Assembly (NCBI RefSeq): GCF_015160875.1
Contig: NZ_CP063374.1
Coordinates: forward strand, 4,963,501-5,027,500
Origin: Streptomyces chromofuscus
Lineage (GTDB): Bacteria; Actinomycetota; Actinomycetes; Streptomycetales; Streptomycetaceae
Direction of reading: 5' to 3'
Length of the DNA stretch: 64,000 nucleotides
How positions within the stretch are numbered: position 1 is the stretch's first letter; every line of letters starts with the position of its first letter. The notes beneath the pieces were generated by a model. The model did no database searches, was not told the DNA's origin, and was given only the letters and a program-made list of their open reading frames with translations. Both the position numbers and the translations under genes were made by a program. Below, one piece after another: positions 7,818 through 19,305 of the stretch.

Positions 7818-8867
7818 ATGCGCCGGGTTTCCCGCATAGCGGTCGCAGGCGCAGCGACCGCATCCCTCGCCCTCGTCCTCTCCGCCTGCGGCGGCACCTC
7901 CACCGACAGCTCGTCCGCCGAGTCGCAGGGCGACAAGGGCCTCGCCATCGCCTACGACGTCGGCGGCAAGGGCGACCAGTCCTTCAACGACGCCGCCTAC
8001 GCGGGCCTGGAGCGGGCGAAGAACGAGTTCAAGTATGAGACGGCCGACATCGAGCCCACCGAGGGCGAGACGGACGCCGACAAGGCGCAGCGCCTGGCCT
8101 CGCTGGCGAAGCAGGGCTACAACCCGGTGATCGGCGTCGGCTACGCGTACGCGCCGGCCGTCGAGGAGGTCGCGGCCAAGTACCCCGACACCACCTTCGG
8201 CATCGTCGACGACTCCCAGGTCCAGGCCGACAACGTGGCCGACCTGGTCTTCTCCGAGGAGGAGGCCTCGTACCTGGCCGGTGTGGCCGCCGCCAAGAGC
8301 ACCAAGACCGACGTCGTCGGCTTCGTGGGCGGCGTGGACATCCCGCTGATCCACAAGTTCCAGGCGGGCTTCGAGCAGGGCGTCAAGGACACCGACCCGA
8401 AGGTCAAGGTCCTCTCCCAGTACCTGACGCAGACCGCCGAGGAGGGTGGCTTCTCCAGCCCCGACAAGGGCAAGACGGCCGCCGAGGGCCAGATCGAGAA
8501 GAAGGCCGACGTCGTCTACGCGGCGGCCGGTCTGTCCGGTCAGGGCGTGATCGAGGCCGCCGCCGCCAACAAGGTGTGGGCGATCGGCGTCGACTCCGAC
8601 CAGTACAAGCAGGAAGCCCTCGCCAAGTACAAGGACAGCATCCTCACCTCCGCCACGAAGGACGTCGCCAAGGCCGTCTACAACCTTGCGAAGTCGGTGG
8701 AGGACGGCAAGCCGGAGACCGGTATCGTCAGGGGCGATCTGAAGACCGGTGAGGTGGGCCTCGCGGACTCGAACCCGAAGTTCGCGGACGACGCCGAGCT
8801 CCAGGAAGCCATCGAAGCGGCGAAGGAGAAGATCATCAACGGCGAGATCAAGGTCAAGAGCAGCTGA
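7818..8867 (+). CDS. BMP/PnrA-family nucleoside-binding lipoprotein (copy 2)
   Basis: This 349-aa protein is the second solute receptor for the same type of importer. ATG 7818 has AGGAG upstream and opens a lipoprotein signal with lipobox LSAC (Cys about residue 23). The BMP core is almost the same as in copy 1: IAYDVGGKGDQSFNDAAYAG, NPVIGVGYAYAPAVEEVA, SYLAGVAAAKSTKTD, GGVDIPLIHKFQAGFEQG and IGVDSDQYKQEA. Differences cluster in the linker and the C-terminal 60 residues. A terminator follows, and the ATPase gene starts 152 bp downstream with its own operator. Different nucleoside preferences of the two receptors are possible but not shown. Confidence 0.92.
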   Translation: MRRVSRIAVAGAATASLALVLSACGGTSTDSSSAESQGDKGLAIAYDVGGKGDQSFNDAAYAGLERAKNEFKYETADIEPTEGETDADKAQRLASLAKQGYNPVIGVGYAYAPAVEEVAAKYPDTTFGIVDDSQVQADNVADLVFSEEEASYLAGVAAAKSTKTDVVGFVGGVDIPLIHKFQAGFEQGVKDTDPKVKVLSQYLTQTAEEGGFSSPDKGKTAAEGQIEKKADVVYAAAGLSGQGVIEAAAANKVWAIGVDSDQYKQEALAKYKDSILTSATKDVAKAVYNLAKSVEDGKPETGIVRGDLKTGEVGLADSNPKFADDAELQEAIEAAKEKIINGEIKVKSS

Positions 8868-8911
8868 CAAGCAGTTGCCGAGCAGTCGGTAACCGCGGGG
8901 TTACGTCCGCT

Positions 8912-8950
8912 CAACGGGGTGCGGGGAGGCTTTCTCCCCGTACCCCGTTG
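8912..8950 (+). terminator. intrinsic terminator after BMP-2
   Basis: An inverted repeat pairs CAACGGGGT and GGGGAG with CTCCCC and ACCCCGTTG around a short loop, 45 bp after the stop codon. Confidence 0.8.
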
Positions 8951-8988
8951 TCCCGGAGCGTCACCCCGCTTTGTATGCCGTAGGGGCG

Positions 8989-9000
8989 CTACGCGCGTAG
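8989..9000. promoter_or_regulatory. putative nucleoside operator, ABC-cdd-deoA operon
   Basis: CTACGCGCGTAG, a perfect palindrome, 19 bp before the ATPase start codon. It is close enough to overlap the transcription start or the leader, so repression by blocking RNA polymerase is likely. Confidence 0.75.
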
Positions 9001-9019
9001 ACGACCCCCGTCCCCAGGA

Positions 9020-10641
<1,622 letters not shown>

Positions 10642-10642
<1 letters not shown>

Positions 10643-11760
10643 TGAAGAAGTTCGACAAGGAGCGCGTGCTCCTCGCGGTGGCCGGCCCGGTCATCGCGCT
10701 CGCCGTGGCCTTCGTGCTGAGCGCGATCGTGCTGATCGCCTCCGGCAAGAACCCGGTCGAGCCGTTCGCCCTGATGTTTGAGCAGCTCGGTTTCTCCGAC
10801 ATCCAGGTCCTGATCATCAACCAGGCCTCGCTGTACTACATCGCCGCGCTGGCGGTGGCCATCGGCTTCCGGATGAACCTGTTCAACATCGGTGTCGACG
10901 GCCAGTACCAGCTCGCCGCCATGATGGCCGCCATCGTCGGCGCCCACATGAACCTGCCGGCCGCGATCCAGATCCCGCTGCTGCTCCTCACCGCCCTGTT
11001 CACCGGCGCCTTCTGGGCCGGCATCGCCGGTGTCCTGAAGGTCACCCGGGGCGTCAGCGAGGTCGTGGCGACGATCATGCTCAACGCGATCGCCACCTCC
11101 GTCATCGGCTACCTGTGGCTGCCGACCGTCTTCGGCGTCAAGGTCGGCAACAACAACACCACCGGCGAGATGCACTCCTCCGGCTGGGTGCCCGGCATCG
11201 ACATGGGCCCGGCCGGCGAGATCTACGGCCTGGTCGTCCTCGCCGTGCTCCTCGGCATCGGCTACTGGGTCGTCCTCAACCGCACCCGCTTCGGCTTCGA
11301 CCTGCGCGCCTCCGGCGCCTCCGAGAGCGCCGCCGCGGCCTCCGGCGTGGACCCCAAGCGGATGACGCTGACCGCCATGCTGATCTCCGGCGCCATCGCC
11401 GGTCTCGCGGGCCTGCCGATCCTGCTCGGCGACACCCACACCTACAGCCTCAACTTCCCCACCGGCATCGGCTTCCTGGGCATCGGCATCGCCCTGCTCG
11501 GCCGGAACAGCCCGGTCGGCATCGCGTTCGCCGCCCTGCTGTGGGCCTGGCTCGACAAGGCGTCGCCCGAGCTGGACTTCCACGGCTACGACAAGGAGAT
11601 CGCGGTCATCATGCAGGGCCTGATCGTGCTGTCGGTCGTCGTCTCCTACGAGGCCGTCCGCGAATGGGGTCTGCGCCGCCAGCAGCGCCGGGTCGGCGCC
11701 GAACTCGCCGCCGGTCACGTGCTCGGCGCCCACAACACGAAGGAGGTGGCTGGCCGATGA
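10642..11760 (+). CDS. nucleoside ABC transporter permease 1
   Basis: This 372-aa integral membrane protein belongs to the BPD_transp_2 permeases that pair with BMP receptors. It shows about 8-10 hydrophobic segments, beginning with VLLAVAGPVIALAVAFVLSA at residue 11. The family stretch GFRMNLFNIGVDGQYQLAA lies near residue 75, GVSEVVATIMLNAIA near 137, and the cytoplasmic coupling region RASGASESAAAASGVDPKRM near 224. The start ATG 10642 overlaps the ATPase stop by one base, and the 3' end overlaps the second permease by 4 bp. Confidence 0.93.
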
Positions 11761-13022
11761 CCACCGCGACCGACGTCAACCAGCCCACGCTGCAGCCCGC
11801 GGCGCCGACCGGCCGCCGCCTGTCGTGGCCCGTCCTGCTGCTGGTCATCGCCGGAGCGCTGGCGCTGACCTCGCTGGTCCGCATCATCACCGGCGCCGAC
11901 GGCATCACCAACGTCAGCCAGATGTCCACCGCCCTCCAGCTCGCCGTGCCGATCGGCCTCGCCGGTCTCGGCGGCCTGTGGGCCGAGCGCGCGGGCGTGG
12001 TCAACATCGGCCTCGAGGGCATGATGATCCTCGGCACCTGGTTCGGCGCCTGGGCCGGCTTCCAGTGGGGCCCGTGGACCGGTGTCCTGGTCGGCATCAT
12101 CGGTGGCTGCCTCGGCGGCCTGCTGCACGCCTTCGTGACCGTCACCTTCAACGTCAACCACATCGTCTCCGGTGTGGCCATCAACATCCTCGCCCTCGGC
12201 GCCACCCGCTACCTGGCCCCCCTCGCCTTCGAGGGGCACGCGGGCGGCTCCGCCAAGCAGTCCCCGGCGGTGGAGTCCCTCGGCAACTTCACGGTGCCGG
12301 GTCTCTCCGACGGCCTCAAGGAGCTCAACGACCAGGGCTGGTTCCTGATCTCCGACATAGCGGGCCTGCTCGGCGGCCTGGTCACCAACGTCTCCTGGCT
12401 GACCCTGATCGCCATCGCCCTGGTCCCCGCCACCTGGTGGATCCTGTGGCGCACCGCGTTCGGCCTGCGCCTGCGCTCCTGCGGCGAGAACCCGGTCGCG
12501 GCCGAGTCGCTCGGCGTCAACGTGTACAAGTACAAGTATCTGGCGGTCGTCATCTCCGGCGGCCTGGCCGGCCTCGGCGGTGTCTTCCTCTCCATCGTCG
12601 CCAACCCCTTCTACCTCGAGGGCCAGGTCAGCGGCCGCGGTTACATCGGCCTCGCCGCGATGATCTTCGGTAACTGGATGCCGGGCGGACTCGCCGTCGG
12701 CGCCGGTCTGTTCGGCTACACCGACAGCCTCAACCTGCGCGGCGGCTCCGAGAACGTCCACGCCCTGCTGCTGCTCGGCGCGCTGCTGCTGGTCATCGGC
12801 GCCGTCTGGCTGGTGATCCGCAAGAAGTACGTCAACGCCCTGATCACCCTGGTCGTCGGCGCCCTGGTCTTCGCCTGGTACGCCACCACCGACGAGGTCC
12901 CCAACCAGGTCGTCTCCGCCACGCCGTACGTCATCACCCTCGTCGTCCTGGCCCTCTCCGCCCAGCGGCTGCGGATGCCGAAGGCGGACGGTCTGCCGTA
13001 CCGGAAGGGACAAGGCAAGTGA
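11757..13022 (+). CDS. nucleoside ABC transporter permease 2
   Basis: This 421-aa membrane protein is the second permease and forms a heterodimer with the preceding one. Family signatures are GLWAERAGVVNIGLEGMMIL (about residue 74), FNVNHIVSGVAINILALG (about 131) and the coupling stretch LRSCGENPVAAESLGVNVYK (about 239). Its C-terminus holds extra hydrophobic helices (about 340-410), beyond the usual BPD_transp_2 core. It overlaps permease 1 by ATGA and the cytidine deaminase gene by GTGA, so all are translationally coupled. Confidence 0.93.
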   Translation: MTTATDVNQPTLQPAAPTGRRLSWPVLLLVIAGALALTSLVRIITGADGITNVSQMSTALQLAVPIGLAGLGGLWAERAGVVNIGLEGMMILGTWFGAWAGFQWGPWTGVLVGIIGGCLGGLLHAFVTVTFNVNHIVSGVAINILALGATRYLAPLAFEGHAGGSAKQSPAVESLGNFTVPGLSDGLKELNDQGWFLISDIAGLLGGLVTNVSWLTLIAIALVPATWWILWRTAFGLRLRSCGENPVAAESLGVNVYKYKYLAVVISGGLAGLGGVFLSIVANPFYLEGQVSGRGYIGLAAMIFGNWMPGGLAVGAGLFGYTDSLNLRGGSENVHALLLLGALLLVIGAVWLVIRKKYVNALITLVVGALVFAWYATTDEVPNQVVSATPYVITLVVLALSAQRLRMPKADGLPYRKGQGK

Positions 13023-13420
13023 CGCCGACGGCCGACGTCGACTGGGAGGCGCTGCGCACCGTGGCCCGCGAGGCCATGAGCCACGCGTACGCCCCCTACT
13101 CCGGCTACCCCGTCGGGGTCGCCGCCCTGGTCGACGACGGGCGAACGATCAGCGGCTGCAACGTCGAGAACGCCTCGTACGGCCTGTCCCTGTGCGCCGA
13201 GTGCGGGCTGGTCTCGGAGTTGCAGCGCTCCGGTGGCGGCCGGCTCACGCACTTCACCTGCGTGGACGGCCGGGGCGCACTCCTCGTCCCGTGCGGTCGC
13301 TGCCGCCAGCTGCTGTACGAGTTCGGCGGGCCGGAGCTGCTGCTGGACACCCCGGCGGGCATCCTGCCGCTGTCGGAGATGCTGCCCCAGGCCTTCGGGC
13401 CGGGGCACCTCTCCGCGTAA
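13019..13420 (+). CDS. cdd: cytidine deaminase
   Basis: This 133-aa enzyme converts cytidine and deoxycytidine to uridine and deoxyuridine. It is the homotetrameric zinc type: SGCNVENASYGLSLCAEC (about residues 45-62) carries the C-A-E zinc/proton-shuttle motif, and PCGRCRQLLYEFG (about 91-103) the other two cysteine ligands. GTG 13019 overlaps the permease stop by 4 bp. The gene couples nucleoside uptake to deamination, and the product then feeds thymidine/uridine phosphorolysis by the next gene. Confidence 0.95.
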   Translation: MTPTADVDWEALRTVAREAMSHAYAPYSGYPVGVAALVDDGRTISGCNVENASYGLSLCAECGLVSELQRSGGGRLTHFTCVDGRGALLVPCGRCRQLLYEFGGPELLLDTPAGILPLSEMLPQAFGPGHLSA

Positions 13421-13423
13421 CCC

Positions 13424-13460
13424 GTACGGCCCCTGGGACCCCGATCCGCAGGGGCCGTAC
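13424..13460 (+). promoter_or_regulatory. intercistronic hairpin between cdd and deoA
   Basis: A perfect 12-bp stem (GTACGGCCCCTG and its complement) with a 13-base loop starts 3 bp after the cdd stop codon. It may act as a partial terminator or an mRNA processing/stability element that lowers deoA expression relative to the transporter. Its role is inference. Confidence 0.6.
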
Positions 13461-13489
13461 TCTTCGCCATCCCCGGAAGGAAAGCCAGC

Positions 13490-14773
<1,284 letters not shown>

Positions 14774-14796
14774 CCTGGGGTTTCTCCTTTCGGGTG

Positions 14797-14830
14797 AACG
14801 GGATCGGTGGACCGCCATCGGTCCCGTTCG
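14797..14830 (+). terminator. terminator after deoA
   Basis: GAACGGGATCGGTGG can pair, with a few G-U or mismatched positions, with CCATCGGTCCCGTTC around a 4-base loop. It starts 24 bp after the deoA stop and lies about 40 bp before the group II intron. Confidence 0.7.
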
Positions 14831-15885
14831 GCATGCTGGGATCGGTGACGCACCGATAGGAGACCGCCAGTGCGACACGAAGTCGCTCCACCCAAGTGGA
14901 TGGCCTGTACGAGGAAAGAAGGTCATGAGCAGGTCATCCCGGACCAGTGTCCAAGGTCCGTCCCCACTTCCGCATGCGCCGCTGGCAACGGCGGGGTGTG
15001 AAGCCGGAAGCGCAAGCCCAAGAGCGGCACGGCCATCGGGCCGCAACAGGCGAGGGGAAGACCGGACGGGCTAATGCGAATGAACCCTTGATGAAGTCTC
15101 GTAGCTCCTCTGCCGCGTCGATGGTGAGCTGTCGGCGGCGAATAGGCCCTGGCGTGGAAGAGCGCATGACGACCCCTGAAGATTGGCGTCGAAGGGGGAG
15201 GACACCGTCGGGCCCGGGATTAAGAGGGAGCCCACCCCGGTCGCATCTTGTGGGAGTGGAACGTGGAAACCCCGTTGGAGTCCGGGAGCGATCCCGGTAA
15301 GCCGGAGGAAACAAAGGCCCAAGCCTCCAGCGGGACAGGATGATCCGAGAAGCGAACGCCGACAGGGCGAAAGCCCAGAGGAAAGGGACGCGGAGTCCTC
15401 TACCGCGTCACATAACTCGTCGGATACGGGAGCAACACCCCGGCCCGAAAGGGAGCCCACGCGGATCAGGTGGGCCCGTGAAGAAGAACTGCAAAGGACC
15501 TCGAACCGAAGGGCAAGTTGGATGCCGAAGGCAGGTGAAGCAGCGACGCCTGTGGCGACGATGCCTCCTACGACGGCGAACGGATCGGAGGACTACGCCC
15601 AAGCCTGGCACGACATTGATTGGGCCAAGGCGGAAGCGTCGGTACGGCGACTGAGGCAGCGCATCTTCACAGCCACGCAGGAAGGGGACCTGAAGAAGGT
15701 CCGGAACTTGCAGAAGCTGATGCTGCGGTCTCACGCGAACACGCTCGTGAGCGTGAAGCGGGTGACGCAGCAGAGCACAGGCCGTCGGACAGCAGGGATT
15801 GACCGAGAACGTGTGAGCTGACCCCGGTCTCGTGGAGTCCCTGAAGCCAGGCTTATGATCCTGGCCCGAAGGAGAACCACGAGCA

Positions 15886-16197
15886 GTGCCAGCACCACGT
15901 AAATACCCGGACGAGCTCCGTGAGCGGGCCGTCCGAGAGGTCCGCACGACGGGCCGTCCGATTGCGCACGTCGCCAAGGACCTGGGCATCCACAAGGAAG
16001 CCCTGCGCGGCTGGGTCCGCCAAGCCGAGGCGGACAGCGGCGAGCGCGACGACCGGCTGACCAGCGTCGAGCGTGAGGAGCTGAAACAACTCCGCAAAGA
16101 AGTAGCGGAGTTGAGGCGGGCGAACGAGATCCTCAAAGCGGCGAGTGCGCTTTTTGCCCAGGAGCTCGACCGTCCCCGGACGAGGCCGACCAGGTGA
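15886..16197 (+). CDS. IS3-family transposase OrfA
   Basis: This 103-aa protein has an N-terminal helix-turn-helix (about residues 4-50: YPDELRERAVREV, then AHVAKDLGIHKEALRGWVRQ) and a C-terminal leucine-zipper-like stretch (about 65-90: EREELKQLRKEVAELRRANE, then ILKAASA). It binds the IS ends. GTG 15886 has AAGGAGAA upstream. orfB lies in the -1 frame. A T-rich run, GCTTTTTGCC (about 16148-16157), just after the ILKAASA codons is a likely programmed -1 frameshift site that would yield the OrfAB transposase. Confidence 0.93.
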   Translation: MPAPRKYPDELRERAVREVRTTGRPIAHVAKDLGIHKEALRGWVRQAEADSGERDDRLTSVEREELKQLRKEVAELRRANEILKAASALFAQELDRPRTRPTR

Positions 16198-17078
16198 TCG
16201 ACAGCCTGAAGGACAGCGGCTTCGGGGTCGGGCCCGTATGCCGGGTGCTCGGCTGGTCCGAGTCGGCCTACTACGCCCGCAAGAAGCGGCCGAAATCGGC
16301 CCGCCGACTGCGGGACGAGCAGCTCATGCCCCTGATCGAGCAGGTCCACGCCGAGTCGGGCGGCACCTATGGCGCCCGCCGGATCACCCGCGCGCTCAGG
16401 CGTAAGGGCGTCGACGTGGCCCGCTGCACCGCCGAACGGCTGATGCGCGAGCTGGGCCTGGAGGGCGTCATCCGTGGTCAACGCCGCAGGACCACCGTGC
16501 CGGAGCCGTCGGCGCCCCGCCCGCCGGACCTGGTCGACCGCGATTTCACCGCATCCCGCCCCGACCAGCTGTGGGTGGCGGACATGACGTATGTGCGCAC
16601 CTGGTCCGGGTGGGCATACGTGGCGTTCGTCCTGGACGTGTACTCGCGGATGATCGTCGGCTGGCAGGTCGCGAACCACATGCGGACCGAACTCCCCTTG
16701 GACGCACTGGAGATGGCGTTGTGGAGACGGAGGATCAAGAAGGACTCCGGCCTCATTCATCACAGCGACCGCGGGTCGCAATACGTATCGATTCGGTACA
16801 CCGACCGGCTCGCCGACATCGGCGCCTCCGCGTCGGTCGGCTCCGTCGCGGACAGCTATGACAACGCGATGGCCGAGGCCCTGAACGGCACCTTCAAGGC
16901 CGAGCTCATCGAGATGCAGGGCCCCTGGAAGGACGTCGACCAAGTCGAGCGGGCGATCTTCCAGTGGGTCACGTGGTACAACGAAGAACGCCTCCACTCC
17001 GCCCTCGACTACGTACCGCCGGCCGAGTACGAGCAAGCCTTCTGGCGAAGCCAGGAGCAGGCCCCGCAGTCCGCCTGA
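16194..17078 (+). CDS. IS3-family transposase OrfB (DDE catalytic domain)
   Basis: The 294-aa frame overlaps orfA by 4 bp (GTGA) and is in the -1 frame relative to it. An HTH_21 segment (GTYGARRITRALRRKG, about residues 57-72) comes before the rve integrase core. The catalytic residues are visible as the first Asp in WVADMTYVRT (about 126), the second Asp in IHHSDRGSQY (about 187) and the Glu in DNAMAEALNGTFKAEL (about 223). No stop codon or frameshift interrupts it. It is most likely expressed mainly as an OrfAB fusion by frameshifting. Confidence 0.93.
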   Translation: MIDSLKDSGFGVGPVCRVLGWSESAYYARKKRPKSARRLRDEQLMPLIEQVHAESGGTYGARRITRALRRKGVDVARCTAERLMRELGLEGVIRGQRRRTTVPEPSAPRPPDLVDRDFTASRPDQLWVADMTYVRTWSGWAYVAFVLDVYSRMIVGWQVANHMRTELPLDALEMALWRRRIKKDSGLIHHSDRGSQYVSIRYTDRLADIGASASVGSVADSYDNAMAEALNGTFKAELIEMQGPWKDVDQVERAIFQWVTWYNEERLHSALDYVPPAEYEQAFWRSQEQAPQSA

Positions 17079-18629
17079 AACAAGATCACCGGACTCTACG
17101 AGACTCGGGGCAGCTCAGTGCGCTCACTCCGAGCGCGCGAGGGCGACTGGCCGCTGAAATCGCAGCGGAGCGTTGTCCTGGAAAGCCCCTGCCCGTCCGG
17201 CGTGTGTACATTCCCAAAGCCAACGGAAAGCAGCGACCCTTGGGTATTCCAGTGATCCGTGACCGGGTCCGTCAGGCTCGCGTCAAGAACGCACTGGAAC
17301 CCGAGTGGGAAGCCCGGTTCGAGCAGCGAAGCTACGGTTTCCGCCCTGGCCGGGGCTGTCATGACGCGATCGGTGCCATCTTCAATATCGCGGGCCAGAG
17401 ACGGGCCAGGCGGTTATGGGTGCTCGATGCTGATCTGACAGCGGCGTTCGACCGTATTTCGCACGACCACCTGATGGGCCTCATCGGTACCTTCCCGGCG
17501 CGGGAAGCGATCCGGGGGTGGCTCAAGGCAGGGGTGATGGATTGTGGACGATTCTCGCCCACCGATGAGGGGACTCTTCAGGGTGGTGTGATCAGCCCGT
17601 TGCTGCTCAACGTGGCCTTGCACGGCATGGAGACAGCGGCCGGGCATATCACGGAGGGACGCTCCAACAAGTCCCGAAGGGATGCTCCGGTCCTGGTTCG
17701 GTACGCGGATGACTTCGCTGTGTTCTGTCACAGCGAAGACGAAGCCCGCCGGGTCAAGGAGCAGCTGGCTCGCTGGATGATCCCGCGCGGGGTCGCCTTC
17801 AACGAGGAGAAGACATCCGTCCTCCACCTTGAAGAAGGCTTCGACTTCCTCGGGTTCAACATCCGGCGATACAGCGGGACTCTGCTGATCAAGCCGAGCA
17901 AGGCGGCTGTGAAGAGGGTCCGGGAACGGCTCCGCAGTGAAGTGATCGGCCTGCGAGGGGCGAACGCTGGAGCTGTGGTGAGGAGGCTCAACCCGATCAT
18001 CAAGGGGTGGGCCACCTACTACCGGACGGTGGTGTCCAAGGAGACCTTCAAGTCCCTGGACTTCTACGTGTGGACGCTCACGCAGAAGTGGGTCAAGCAC
18101 TCCCACCCGAACAAGCCGAAGAGCTGGCGACTGGCCAAGCACTACGGCGTCTTCAACTCGACCCGGAAGGACCAGTGGGTCTTCGGTGACCGGGACACCG
18201 GCACCTACCTCTACAAGTTCAACTGGACCAGGATCGTCCGGCACGTGATCGTCAAGGAAGGCAACTCACCTGACGATCCATCACTGGCCGAGTACTGGGC
18301 GAACCGCCGACGCAAAAGGATGCCCGGGACCGCCGACAGGTGGACCATCACCCTCGCATCCCGTCAGAAGGGGATCTGCGCGCTGTGTGAACAGCCCCTG
18401 ATCCCCGATGCCGAGTACACACCGGACAACCCGCGCGAGTGGGCCGCCTGGTTCTCGGCATCGATGAAGCCGCTGCACAAGCACCACTTCATCTACCGGC
18501 GCGACGGCGGCTCGGACGAGCGGACGAATCTTCGCCTCGTACACGCCGACTGCCATCGCGAGCACCATGCCGGCGACCACAGAAGGGCCAAGCAAGATGA
18601 CCGACCCGCGTGACTCCAGGGGCCCGCTT

Positions 18630-18664
18630 GAGCCGGATGCGGTGAACAGCCGCACGTCCGGTTC
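18630..18664 (+). ncRNA. group II intron domain V
   Basis: This 35-nt hairpin begins GAGCCGGATGCGG and ends CGCACGTCCGGTTC, with the catalytic AGC triad near its 5' side and a GAACAG loop. It matches the highly conserved domain V pattern and sits 16 bp after the maturase stop codon. Domain VI follows directly. Confidence 0.88.
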
Positions 18665-18705
18665 TGAGGGGGCCGGAGGGCGGCAACGCCCTCCGGCTAC
18701 CCGAC

Positions 18706-19298
18706 TGAGCGCACTCACCGTCGACCATGCGGCGGCCAGTGGCCACGAGTGGGACGACCTTGTCCGGATCTGGCAGGAGACGGACGCACCCGAGGGCTGC
18801 AAGGTGGAGATCATCGAAGGGATCGTCACCGTGGCACCGCCGTCGTCCAATGCCCACAACGACATCGCCGACCTTGTGCAGCGCAGTCTGTACGAGGTGA
18901 TCCCCAAGGAATGGGGCATTTACCAGACGCTGGGCACAGCTGTTCCGTCTCGTGACGGGCTGTACATCCCGGACATCGCCGTGGCGCCGAGGCAGGCCCT
19001 GCGCGCCGAGAAGCGCAACTACGTGGCGGCGGAGGCGGCCGAGCTCATCGTGGAGATCACCTCCAGGTCGAACGCGAGCCATGACCGGATCAAGAAGGCT
19101 GCAGGCTACGCCCAGGCCGGGGTACCCCTGTATCTCCTCATCGACAGCTGGGCACCCGGAGGGCCCACCATCACGCTGTACGGCGAGCCTCGGAGCGCCG
19201 TCTACCGAGTGCTGCACGCCGGCAAGTTCGGCGTCACCGTTCCGCTGCCCAAGCCCTTCGCCCTCGACCTGGACACGAGCGACTTTCCCAACGGATGA
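18706..19298 (+). CDS. Uma2-family (DUF820) putative endonuclease, 3' exon of an intron-split gene
   Basis: Joined to the A at 14869, the exon encodes a 197-aa protein starting MSALTVDHAAASGHEWDDL. It is a PD-(D/E)XK-like Uma2 family member: GCKVEIIEGIVTVAPPSSNAH (about residues 31-51) supplies the first Glu, YIPDIAVAPRQ (about 87) the Asp, and AAELIVEITSRSN (about 109) the E-x-T block. Such genes are very numerous in Streptomyces and their biological role is unknown. In the unspliced RNA the first codon is CTG (intron-derived C plus TG), with a frame open upstream into the intron, so normal initiation needs splicing. With the maturase broken, expression is doubtful unless another maturase acts in trans. 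Confidence 0.85.
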
Positions 19299-19305
19299 CC
19301 CGCCG

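Larger units (their letters stand above)
15814..17117 (+). mobile_element. IS3-family insertion sequence, complete, inside the intron maturase gene
   Basis: The element is 1,304 bp long and bounded by imperfect inverted repeats. The left end begins TGAGCTGACCCCGG; the right end, read inward, begins TGAGCTGCCCCGAG. By my count 23 of the first 27 positions match. A 3-bp direct repeat, GTG, flanks it (15811-15813 and 17118-17120), as expected for IS3 transposition. It carries overlapping orfA and orfB with the DDE triad intact, so it looks functional and recently inserted. Confidence 0.93.
15561..18613 (+). pseudogene. group II intron maturase/reverse transcriptase (LtrA-like), interrupted by an IS3 element
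   Basis: The N-terminal piece (15561-15813; start at ATG 15561, before PPTTANGSEDYAQAWHDIDW) and the C-terminal piece (17118-18613) are separated by the IS. Removing the IS and one GTG repeat joins them in frame as GIDRERALTPSARGRLAAE, a 581-aa protein. The RT domain has RVYIPKANGKQRPLGIP, SYGFRPGRGCHDAI, LDADLTAAFDRI, GTLQGGVISPLLLN and the catalytic YADDFAVF. The maturase X domain follows (RRLNPIIKGWATYYRTVV), then an HNH domain with CALCEQPL, HKHHFI and LVHADCHREHH. A TTA leucine codon lies at 17414, unusual in Streptomyces and implying bldA dependence. As it stands the gene cannot make an intact RT. Confidence 0.9.
14870..18705 (+). mobile_element. group II intron inserted in the start codon of a Uma2-family gene
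   Basis: The intron begins with GTGCG at 14870 and ends with ACCCGAC at 18705, matching the 5' GUGYG and 3' AY rules. It has about 690 nt of structured 5' RNA, an open frame for a maturase-type reverse transcriptase with HNH domain, then domain V (18630-18664, with the AGC triad) and a GC-rich domain VI hairpin (about 18672-18697) with an unpaired A 7 nt from the end. Joining the flanking exons gives AGGAG, 5 bases, then CCATGAGCGC, which is a proper ribosome site and ATG for the Uma2 gene. It is 3,836 bp long with an IS inside and would be 2,529 bp without it. A weak EBS1 candidate, TGGCG at 15184-15188, can pair with CGCCA at the exon end. The subclass (probably chloroplast-like, judging by the HNH-bearing RT) is unproven. 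Confidence 0.9.

Noticed and set aside
15183..15560. N-terminal extension of the intron maturase
   Set aside because: The stretch is the structured 5' RNA of the intron. Its translation is low complexity, and family-like sequence starts only after ATG 15561.
15561..18613. Retron or diversity-generating retroelement reverse transcriptase
   Set aside because: The RT is followed by a maturase X domain and an HNH domain, then a textbook domain V and VI and a restored exon junction, all group II intron features.
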